From the NCBI GenBank assembly GCA_937952085.1, contig CALFYQ010000359.1, positions 1-6,947 on the forward strand: a stretch of 6,947 nucleotides of DNA, in the 5' to 3' direction. Both the position numbers and the translations under genes were made by a program. The notes under the pieces were generated by a model. The model searched no databases. It was given only the letters and a program-made list of their open reading frames with translations, and was not told the origin of the DNA. The DNA is from an uncultured Paracoccaceae bacterium. Its GTDB lineage: Bacteria > Pseudomonadota > Alphaproteobacteria > Rhodobacterales > Rhodobacteraceae. Of the stretch, positions 1 through 5,000 are shown piece after piece (positions within the stretch are counted from its first letter, which is position 1; every line of letters starts with the position of its first letter).

Positions 1-165
1 ATCTTCCTCATCAGCCATGACATCCATGACGTGATGGACCTTTGCGACCGCGTCTCGGTGATGAAGAACGGCCGCCTCGTCGGCACCGAGCGGGTGGCGG
101 ACGTCACCGACGATGAGATCCTCGCCATGATCATCCTCGGCAAGCGGCCAGAGCGCGCCGCCTGA
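1..165 (+). CDS. Sugar-type ABC transporter ATP-binding protein, C-terminal end (partial)
   Basis: This is an open frame from the first base to TGA at 163-165, 54 residues, with the 5' part lying outside the window. It begins with IFLISHDIHDV, the H-loop (switch histidine at residue 6) of an ABC ATPase. It continues with DRVSVMKNGRLVGT, the usual strand after the H-loop, and ends with an ILGKRPERAA tail. The SHDIHDVMDLCDR plus MIILGK ending resembles the FrcA-like ATPases of carbohydrate importers (fructose, ribose or xylose type), which hydrolyse ATP on the cytoplasmic side to drive sugar uptake. The substrate cannot be told from this fragment. Walker A, signature and Walker B are all upstream of the window. 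The next gene on the same strand begins 55 bp later with no clear terminator between, so co-transcription is possible. Confidence 0.85.
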   Translation: MFLISHDIHDVMDLCDRVSVMKNGRLVGTERVADVTDDEILAMIILGKRPERAA

Positions 166-220
166 GGCTGGACCCGCCTCGCCGAGCGGATAGGGTGGCG
201 CGCCGCAGCCCGGAGCGAAG

Positions 221-703
221 ATGAGCCTGACCCTGATCCTGATGCGCCACGCCAAGTCGGACTGGCATGCGGGGCTGAAAGACCACGATCGCCCGCTCAA
301 CGCCCGCGGCCGGCTCGCCGCGCCGCTGATGGGCGCCTGGCTTTCCGAACAGGGCCGCCTCCCGGCCCTCGCCCTCGTCTCCTCCGCCGCGCGGACGCAG
401 GAGACATGGGGGCGGATGGGGCTCGACGCGCCGATGGAGACGCGGAAGGCGCTCTACGAGGCGGAGGCGGAGACGATCCGCGAGGAGATCGCGCTCACCG
501 AAGGCGCCGCCTCGCCGCTCCTCGTCCTCGGGCACAATCCGGGGATGCAGGAGGCGGCCAACCGCCTCCTCGCCGACGGAGTGATCGCCGATTTCCCCAC
601 CGCGCAATGCGCCGTCCTCGAATTCGACATCGCGGCCTGGGAGGCGCTCCGCTTCTCCACCGGCCGCCTCGTCGCGCTGGCGACGCCGAAAGGGCTGGTC
701 TGA
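221..703 (+). CDS. SixA-like histidine phosphatase family protein
   Basis: This gene encodes 160 residues, about the length of the short single-domain SixA group of the histidine phosphatase (phosphoglycerate mutase-like) superfamily. The N-terminal LILMRHAKSDW carries the catalytic Arg9-His10 pair. SSAARTQET (54-62) supplies the second phosphate-binding arginine, Arg58. LVLGHNPG (101-108) supplies the second catalytic histidine, His105. An acidic residue near Glu80 in LYEAEAE is a plausible proton donor. No signal peptide is seen, so it should be cytoplasmic. E. coli SixA removes phosphate from phosphohistidine on histidine-phosphotransfer or PTS proteins, but the substrate of alphaproteobacterial members like this one is not established, and small-molecule phosphatase activity is possible. 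The ATG is preceded by GGAG at 212-215. The gene ends 8 bp from the convergent stop of its right-hand neighbour. Confidence 0.9.
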   Translation: MSLTLILMRHAKSDWHAGLKDHDRPLNARGRLAAPLMGAWLSEQGRLPALALVSSAARTQETWGRMGLDAPMETRKALYEAEAETIREEIALTEGAASPLLVLGHNPGMQEAANRLLADGVIADFPTAQCAVLEFDIAAWEALRFSTGRLVALATPKGLV

Positions 704-704
704 G

Positions 705-721
705 CTCCGGCTCAGCCGGAG
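705..721. terminator. Stem-loop at the convergent gene junction (possible bidirectional terminator)
   Basis: CTCCGGC (705-711) pairs perfectly with GCCGGAG (715-721) around a TCA loop. The loop is the complement of the TGA stop codon of the minus-strand gene, so the hairpin overlaps that gene's end. It lies directly between two convergent stops, where a shared terminator is expected. Neither strand has a strong T-run after the stem, so intrinsic termination would be weak and the structure may instead protect 3' ends or act with Rho. Confidence 0.45.
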
Positions 722-1791
722 GCGGCGGTCTTCTTCGCGTGCTCGACGAGGTGGCGCTGGACGATCTCGAACCAGGCGCCGTCCTCCCGGATCCGCTTCA
801 GCCCCTCGTTGATGAGGCCGAGGATCTCTTCCTTCCGCGGATGCTCGATCGAGGTCACCGCGTGGAGCGTCAGCACATGGGCGAGGTGGGAATTCTCCAC
901 CGCCCTGCCCTGCGCGTTCAGCTTTGCGAGGGAATCGTCGGCGACCGTGGTCGAGATCACCACCGCATCCGTCTGGCCGTCGATCAGCATGCGGAAGCAG
1001 TCCGTCGGCGAGGGCGGCGTCGCCAGCCGGATGTTCGGCTCAACGAGGTCCACCTCCTCCATGTAGAAGCGGGAATAGCCCGAGGGGATGCAGACCGACT
1101 TGCCGAAAAGGTCGTGATGCGTCGCCGGCGGCGTCTCCCCGGCGCGGGTGTAGTAGCTGACAAGCTGCTCGAAGAGCGGGTCGGACCAGGCGAGGTTGTA
1201 GCAGCGGAACTTGCTCCCCTCCTCCAGCTTGTCCGCGACCGCGCAGTTCGGCTTGTACCAGGAGAAGGAGACGTCATAGGCGAGGTCGGCGATCAGCGGC
1301 TGAAGCTGCGCGGCCCAGTCGTTGATGAAGTCGATCCGGTACTCGTCCGTCTCCATCACGCGGGAGAGGGCGACGTTCAGCACCTCCACCAGCATGCCGC
1401 CCTCGGCCTGGGTCTGGTCGTGATAGGGCGCCCAGTCGGAGGAGGTGGTGATGCGAAGCTTCCGCTTCACCGGCGGCGGCAGCACGCCGGTCGTCTGCAA
1501 CGGCGCGATCGGCGTCGGCGCCGCGGCGCTCTGGCCTTCGAGGCAGGGGACTTGCAGCACCATGCCCACCTCGATCAGCGACGGGTTGCCGCCGATCACC
1601 GCCCGGTTGGCGCTGTAGAGAAGCTGGTAGGACTTGCCGGGCCCGTAGGCGCGGTTGGTGATCTGCTGCAGCGTGTCGCCGCGCGTCACCGTATAGGGCG
1701 CGCCGCAGGCGAGGCCCTGGGCCGCCGCGCCGCCGGCTCCGGCCGCGAGAAGGAAAAGCCCCGCGAGCGCGGCGCGGAATCGGACGGACAT
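712..1791 (-). CDS. Exported LysM domain plus family-3 solute-binding protein
   Basis: This gene encodes 359 residues. The start at 1791 is chosen over in-frame upstream ATGs (as far as 2016) because it is preceded by GGAGG with good spacing and opens a clear signal peptide: MSVRFR, a hydrophobic stretch at 7-20, then GAAAQ with probable cleavage near residue 24. Residues about 32-82 (YTVTRGDTLQQI to GMVLQVP) form a LysM domain, which binds peptidoglycan or related glycans. A Pro/Ala-rich linker follows (about 84-110). Residues about 112-350 form a periplasmic solute-binding fold of the SBP_bac_3 type: LRITTSSDWAPY, then WSDPLFEQLVSYYTR, KSVCIPSGYS and a C-terminal EDGAWFEIVQRH. The mature protein has six cysteines (29, 83, 183, 197, 234, 265). 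The usual TxxR ligand-contact segment is replaced by an insertion bounded by Cys183 and Cys197. No permease or ATPase gene adjoins it, so a wall-associated binding or sensing role is more likely than classical import. The ligand is unknown. Confidence 0.9.
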   Translation of the reverse strand: MSVRFRAALAGLFLLAAGAGGAAAQGLACGAPYTVTRGDTLQQITNRAYGPGKSYQLLYSANRAVIGGNPSLIEVGMVLQVPCLEGQSAAAPTPIAPLQTTGVLPPPVKRKLRITTSSDWAPYHDQTQAEGGMLVEVLNVALSRVMETDEYRIDFINDWAAQLQPLIADLAYDVSFSWYKPNCAVADKLEEGSKFRCYNLAWSDPLFEQLVSYYTRAGETPPATHHDLFGKSVCIPSGYSRFYMEEVDLVEPNIRLATPPSPTDCFRMLIDGQTDAVVISTTVADDSLAKLNAQGRAVENSHLAHVLTLHAVTSIEHPRKEEILGLINEGLKRIREDGAWFEIVQRHLVEHAKKTAASG

Positions 1792-1797
1792 GAACCC

Positions 1798-1802
1798 CCT
1801 CC
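1798..1802 (-). promoter_or_regulatory. Ribosome binding site fixing the LysM-SBP start
   Basis: Read on the minus strand this is GGAGG within GGGAGGGGG, with 6 nt between the core and the ATG at 1791. No comparable motif supports the longer in-frame starts, and only this start places the signal peptide at the N-terminus. Confidence 0.8.
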
Positions 1803-1830
1803 CGGACGGATGCGGCCCAAGGATGCGGAA

Positions 1831-1858
1831 GCCCGCGGGCGCTGGCAACCCCGCGGGC
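1831..1858. repeat. Twin GC palindromes in the divergent spacer (operator-like or hairpin)
   Basis: The 9-mer CCCGCGGGC occurs at 1832-1840 and again at 1850-1858. Each contains the self-complementary octamer CCCGCGGG, and the two copies are 18 bp apart start to start. The arms can also pair with each other: GCCCGCGGG at 1831-1839 with CCCGCGGGC at 1850-1858, a 9-bp stem with a 10-nt loop. The site lies between two divergent genes, 40 bp from the minus-strand start and 81 bp from the plus-strand start. It could be a tandem operator or a leader hairpin. In such GC-rich DNA chance is a real alternative. Confidence 0.4.
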
Positions 1859-1926
1859 CGGGCCGCTGACGCCGCGTCGGCCTTGCCAAATCCGCCGCGC
1901 CGGTCGCCTGATGGGGAAACGAAGAG

Positions 1927-1931
1927 GGAGG
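1927..1931 (+). promoter_or_regulatory. Ribosome binding site fixing the thioesterase start
   Basis: GGAGG within GGGAGGAG lies 8 nt before the ATG at 1940. It selects that codon over the in-frame ATG at 1790, which would add 50 residues of low-complexity, non-family sequence running through the spacer. Confidence 0.8.
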
Positions 1932-1939
1932 AGCGCGCG

Positions 1940-2419
1940 ATGCGGAAGATGGCAGCCGGGCCGGAAGACATGCCGACGATGGCGGATATCGGCTCGATGT
2001 CCGGCCTCGACTTCATCGAGGCGATCCGGGACGGAACCCTGCCGGCCGCGCCGATCGCGATGACGCTCGACTACGATCTCGTCGAGGCGAAGCCGGGCTG
2101 GGTGGTCTTCGCCGGCGTGCCGAAGTTCGAGTTCTACAACCCGATCGGCTCGGTCCATGGCGGCTGGTTCGGCACGCTTCTGGACAGCTGCATGGCCTGC
2201 GCGGTGCAGACCATGCTGCCGAAGGGCCGCGGCTACACGACGCTCGAATACAAGATCAACATCCTCCGCGCGGCGACGACGGCCAGCGGCCTGATCCGCG
2301 CCGAGGGAAAGGCGATCCATGTCGGCCGCCGCACCGCCACCGCCGAGGGGCGCATGGTGGACGAGGCCGGCAAGCTCTACGCCACCGGCACCACCACCTG
2401 CCTCGTGATGGACCTCTGA
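1940..2419 (+). CDS. PaaI-family hotdog-fold thioesterase
   Basis: This gene encodes 159 residues, about the usual 140-160 for a single hotdog domain of the PaaI type. NPIGSVHGGWFGTLLDS (67-83) is the family motif, with Asn67, His73-Gly74-Gly75 and an acidic Asp82 on the long central helix. TTLEYKINILRA (100-111) and the closing GKLYATGTTTCLVMDL are the expected beta strands. Proteins of this family hydrolyse acyl-CoA thioesters in the cytoplasm, often releasing CoA from aryl-acetyl or medium-chain intermediates. The particular acyl group cannot be read from sequence. No phenylacetate or other CoA-pathway genes lie nearby, so a housekeeping or detoxifying role is only a guess. It is divergent from the LysM-SBP gene and shares its 148-bp upstream region. 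It is followed by a stem-loop that probably ends its transcript. Confidence 0.9.
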   Translation: MRKMAAGPEDMPTMADIGSMSGLDFIEAIRDGTLPAAPIAMTLDYDLVEAKPGWVVFAGVPKFEFYNPIGSVHGGWFGTLLDSCMACAVQTMLPKGRGYTTLEYKINILRAATTASGLIRAEGKAIHVGRRTATAEGRMVDEAGKLYATGTTTCLVMDL

Positions 2420-2421
2420 CC

Positions 2422-2448
2422 GCGTCTGCCCCATCCTTGGGCAGGCGC
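2422..2448 (+). terminator. Stem-loop after the thioesterase gene
   Basis: GCGTCTGCCC (2422-2431) pairs with GGGCAGGCGC (2439-2448), a 10-bp stem with one G-T wobble and a 7-nt loop, beginning 3 nt after the stop codon. It is well placed to end the thioesterase transcript before the amino acid transporter operon. No T-run follows (the next bases are CCGAAAAAG), so it is not a textbook intrinsic terminator. Confidence 0.5.
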
Positions 2449-2623
2449 CGAAAAAGCCGCCCGTGACGCGCGGGCGCCCGTTTCGCGGGCTGGATTCCGC
2501 CCGGCCGCGCTTGACGGGGGGCGCGTGCGATGCATGACTTCCCGTGATCGATCCATTCGGCGTTCGTGTATCTGGGCCGTCAGGGTCGACGAAACGCCTC
2601 TCAGGGGGCGACCCATCAGGGAA

Positions 2624-2628
2624 GAGGA
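2624..2628 (+). promoter_or_regulatory. Ribosome binding site fixing the bztA start
   Basis: GAGGA in AGAGGAACGAA lies 5 nt before the ATG at 2634. It favours that codon over the in-frame ATG at 2544, which would put 30 polar residues ahead of the signal peptide. Confidence 0.75.
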
Positions 2629-2633
2629 ACGAA

Positions 2634-3650
2634 ATGAAACATACCTGCATCCTGGGCGCGGCCGCCGTCGCGGCGCTCGCAGCGGGCGCGGCTTCCGCCG
2701 CGACGCTTGACGACGTGAAGGCCGCCGGCACGCTCAAGTGCGGCGTCACCACCGGCCTCGCCGGGTTCGGCGCGCCGGACGCGGCCGGCCGCTGGGAAGG
2801 CTTCGACATCGCGGTCTGCCGCGCCGTCGCCGCCGCCGTGCTCGGCGACGAGGACAAGGTGACGTTCGTGCCGACGACCGGCAAGACGCGCTTCACCGCG
2901 CTCGCTTCGGGCGAGATCGACATGCTCTCGCGCGTCACCACCTGGACCTTCAGCCGCGACACCGACCTCGGCTTCGAGTTCGTCGGCGTGGCCTATTATG
3001 ACGGCCAGGGCTTCATGGTGCCGAAGAGCCTCGGCGTCTCCTCCGCGAAGGAGCTCGACGGCGCCACGGTCTGCATCCAGACCGGCACCACGACCGAGCT
3101 GAACCTCGCGGACTACTTCCGGCTCAACAACATGAGCTACGAGCCGGTGCCGATCGAGACCAACGCCGAGGCGCAGCAGAAGTATCTCGCCGGCGCCTGC
3201 GACGTCTATACGACGGACGCCTCCGGCCTCGCCGCGACGCGCGCCACCTTCGAGGCGCCGAAGGATCACATCATCCTTCCGGAAATCATCTCGAAGGAGC
3301 CGCTCGGCCCGCTCGTGCGGCACGGCGACAACCAGTGGGGCGACATCGTCCGCTGGTCCTTCAACGCGCTCGTCGCCGCCGAGGAATACGGCGTCACGAA
3401 GGCGAACATCGACGACCAGAAGGCCAACTCGGCCAACCCCGAGGTCCGGCGCCTGCTCGGCGTCGAGGGCGGCCTCGGCGCGATGATCGGCCTCGACGAC
3501 GAGTGGGCCTATCGCGCGATCAAGAGCCAGGGCAACTACGGCGAAGTGTTCGAGGAATTCCTCGGCACCAACACCGCCATCGGCCTCGAGCGCGGCCTGA
3601 ACGCGCAGTGGACCGAGGGCGGCCTGCAGTACTCCCCGCCGTTCCGCTGA
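2634..3650 (+). CDS. bztA: Amino acid ABC transporter substrate-binding protein (BztA/AapJ type)
   Basis: This gene encodes 338 residues, matching the roughly 340 of the BztA/AapJ family. Residues 1-22 form a signal peptide (basic start, alanine-rich core, ASA cleavage site), sending it to the periplasm. The mature protein is a two-lobed SBP_bac_3 fold: TLKCGVTTGLAGFGAPD (33-49), WEGFDIAVCRAVAAAVLG (54-71), TRFTALASGEIDML (85-98), YYDGQGFMVPKSLGVSSAKE (121-140), CIQTGTTTELNLADYF (147-162), TTDASGLAATRA (193-204), EIISKEPLGPLVRHGDNQWG (217-236) and the family C-terminus ERGLNAQWTEGGLQYSPPFR (319-338). It captures L-amino acids, in Bzt systems glutamate, glutamine, aspartate and asparagine, and passes them to the permeases. 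Residue 101 is Val in SRVTTWTFSRD, where the family as remembered has Asn. It is the first gene of the operon and is separated from the permeases by two stem-loops. Confidence 0.95.
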   Translation: MKHTCILGAAAVAALAAGAASAATLDDVKAAGTLKCGVTTGLAGFGAPDAAGRWEGFDIAVCRAVAAAVLGDEDKVTFVPTTGKTRFTALASGEIDMLSRVTTWTFSRDTDLGFEFVGVAYYDGQGFMVPKSLGVSSAKELDGATVCIQTGTTTELNLADYFRLNNMSYEPVPIETNAEAQQKYLAGACDVYTTDASGLAATRATFEAPKDHIILPEIISKEPLGPLVRHGDNQWGDIVRWSFNALVAAEEYGVTKANIDDQKANSANPEVRRLLGVEGGLGAMIGLDDEWAYRAIKSQGNYGEVFEEFLGTNTAIGLERGLNAQWTEGGLQYSPPFR

Positions 3651-3654
3651 TCCC

Positions 3655-3672
3655 TTCGGCCTTCGGGCCGGA
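3655..3672 (+). terminator. UUCG-tetraloop hairpin after bztA
   Basis: CGGCC (3657-3661) pairs with GGCCG (3666-3670) around TTCG, giving the unusually stable C(UUCG)G tetraloop. Two weaker pairs (3656 with 3671, 3655 with 3672) extend the stem to 7. It begins 4 nt after the bztA stop. No T-run follows, so it fits RNA stabilisation against 3' exonucleases better than termination. Confidence 0.55.
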
Positions 3673-3687
3673 CAACGCGACCGAACC

Positions 3688-3713
3688 GGAGAAGGGCGTC
3701 CGCGCCCTTCTTC
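3688..3713 (+). terminator. Strong stem-loop between bztA and bztB (partial terminator or mRNA stabiliser)
   Basis: AGAAGGGCG (3690-3698) pairs perfectly with CGCCCTTCT (3703-3711) around a TCCG loop. A G-T pair and a G-C pair (3689 with 3712, 3688 with 3713) extend it to 11 pairs. The 3' side, CCCTTCTTCCC, is pyrimidine-rich but lacks a clean T-run, so read-through into bztB is expected. A hairpin between a binding-protein gene and its permease genes is a known way to raise the level of the binding protein over the membrane components. Confidence 0.65.
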
Positions 3714-3760
3714 CCAAAAACACGAAGACGACCAAACAGTCACCCTGACAGGGGGTACGG

Positions 3761-4999
3761 ATGTCAGTGACGAGCGCGGCGCCTTCGGCGCCCGGGTTCC
3801 GACTCAGCCAACTCATCTACGACACGCGATATCGATCGACGACGATCCAGATATTCGCGCTCTTCGCCTTCATGCTGGCGATCGGCTGGCTGATCACCAA
3901 CGCGGCGCAGAACCTCGCGGCGCTTGGCAAGGACTTCGACTTCTCGTTCCTCTGGAACACCGCCGGCTACGACGTGAACCAGCGGCTGATCGAATACAGC
4001 TCGCAGTCCACCCATGGCCGCGCCGCCATCCTCGGTATCATCAACACGCTCGTGCTCGCGCTCGTCGGCTGCGTCACGGCGACCGTCCTCGGCATCCTCG
4101 CGGGCGTCGCGCGCCTCTCCAAGAACTGGATCGTGGCGCGGCTGATGACCGTCTATGTCGAGGGCTTCCGCAACGTCCCGGTGCTGATCTGGATCATCAT
4201 CGTGGTCGCCGTGGTGAACGAGAGCCTGCCGCAGCCGCGGGCCTACAAGGACGTCGAGACCGGCGCATTCGTCTTCACCAACCGCGGCGCCTACATGCCG
4301 GAGCCGCTCTTCTCCCGCGGCCTCGGAGATCTTGACCTCGGTCTCTTCAAGGTCTCGCTCGACTTCGTCGCCTTCCTCATCGTCCTCGGCGGCGGCGTTT
4401 ACGCGATGCGGCTGATCCGGCGATGGGCCAACCAGAAGCAGGCCGAAACCGGCGTGCGGCCGGCGAATGTCGGCTGGATCGAGGCGGGCGTCATCGTCCT
4501 GCCGCTCGCCGCGCTTCTGATCGCGCTTGGCTTCCACCTCGGCTATCCGGAGCTGAAGGGCTTCAACTTCGCCGGCGGCATCTTCATCCGCGACAGCTTC
4601 CTCGGCCTCTGGATCGCGCTCTCTCTCTATACCGGCGCCTTCATCGCCGAGAACGTGCGCGCCGGCATCCAGGCGATCTCCAAGGGCCAGACCGAGGCCG
4701 CCTTCGCGCTTGGCATCCGGCCCTCGCGGACGATGAGCCTCGTCGTCCTGCCGCAGGCGATGCGCGTCATCGTCCCGCCGCTGATCTCGCAGTATCTCAA
4801 CCTCACCAAGAACACCTCGCTCGCCATCGCGGTCGGCTACATGGACGCGACGGGCACGCTCGGCGGCATCACGCTTAACCAGACCGGGCGCGAGATGGAG
4901 ACGCTGCTCCTCCTGATGGCGTTCTACCTCGCGATCTCGCTGGTGATCAGCCTCGTGATGAACGTCTACAACGAGCGCATCAAGCTTCGGGAGCGGTGA
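3761..4999 (+). CDS. bztB: Amino acid ABC transporter permease 1 (BztB/AapQ type)
   Basis: This gene encodes 412 residues, close to the roughly 400 of AapQ/BztB permeases. Likely membrane segments are near residues 30-47, 89-115, 127-152, 199-215, 241-261, 279-297, 325-345 and 381-402. The cytoplasmic EAA loop that contacts the ATPase is clear: TEAAFALGIRPSRTMSLVVL (311-330), then PQAMRVIVPPLISQYLNLTKNTSL. The region about 155-275, between the early and late transmembrane blocks, contains RAYKDVETGAFVFTNRGAYMPEP and is the large periplasmic and insertion segment typical of this subgroup, longer than in HisQ/GlnP-size permeases. The protein pairs with BztC to form the inner-membrane channel. 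AGGGGG at 3750-3755 serves as ribosome binding site. The stop codon is one base from the bztC start, so the two are probably translationally coupled and made in equal amounts. Confidence 0.95.
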   Translation: MSVTSAAPSAPGFRLSQLIYDTRYRSTTIQIFALFAFMLAIGWLITNAAQNLAALGKDFDFSFLWNTAGYDVNQRLIEYSSQSTHGRAAILGIINTLVLALVGCVTATVLGILAGVARLSKNWIVARLMTVYVEGFRNVPVLIWIIIVVAVVNESLPQPRAYKDVETGAFVFTNRGAYMPEPLFSRGLGDLDLGLFKVSLDFVAFLIVLGGGVYAMRLIRRWANQKQAETGVRPANVGWIEAGVIVLPLAALLIALGFHLGYPELKGFNFAGGIFIRDSFLGLWIALSLYTGAFIAENVRAGIQAISKGQTEAAFALGIRPSRTMSLVVLPQAMRVIVPPLISQYLNLTKNTSLAIAVGYMDATGTLGGITLNQTGREMETLLLLMAFYLAISLVISLVMNVYNERIKLRER

Positions 5000-5000
5000 G

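Larger units (their letters stand above)
2420..2633 (+). promoter_or_regulatory. Leader region of the amino acid transporter operon
   Basis: This 214-bp gene-free stretch precedes bztA. After the thioesterase stem-loop it holds further GC-rich inverted repeats: CGCCCG at 2458-2463 pairs with CGGGCG at 2471-2476, and the 10-bp palindrome CGGGCGCCCG at 2471-2480 overlaps a second possible pairing of GCCCG (2476-2480) with CGGGC (2486-2490). These are mutually exclusive folds. TTGACG at 2511-2516 is a good -35 candidate, but the matching -10 (around 2533-2539, ATGACT-like) is poor. No sigma-54 element of the TGGCAC/TTGC type was seen. The operon promoter is most likely in this stretch, but its position is inferred. 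Confidence 0.4.

Noticed and set aside
197..204. GGCGCGCC palindrome upstream of the SixA-like gene.
   Set aside because: It is a single 8-bp GC palindrome, easily explained by base composition, with no second copy or adjoining promoter element.
406..1869. 487-codon plus-strand open frame across the phosphatase and the LysM-SBP gene.
   Set aside because: It overlaps two genes with clear motifs and has an Arg/Gly-rich composition typical of an out-of-frame reading in GC-rich DNA.
1792..2016. N-terminal extension of the LysM-SBP to the in-frame ATG at 2016.
   Set aside because: It would bury the signal peptide behind 75 residues, overlap the thioesterase start, and ignore the strong GGAGG before 1791.
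2546..2553. GATCGATC palindrome in the bztA leader.
   Set aside because: It is short and isolated, with no spacing relative to a promoter that would argue for an operator.
1274..2962. 562-codon minus-strand open frame across the LysM-SBP, thioesterase and bztA genes.
   Set aside because: It spans three well-supported genes and their control regions in another frame. Its composition is Arg/Ala/Pro-rich and without domains.
2616..3743. Long open frame on the minus strand antisense to bztA (375 codons).
   Set aside because: It has charged low-complexity composition and no recognised motif, and it covers the unmistakable BztA gene. It is a shadow of third-position G/C bias.
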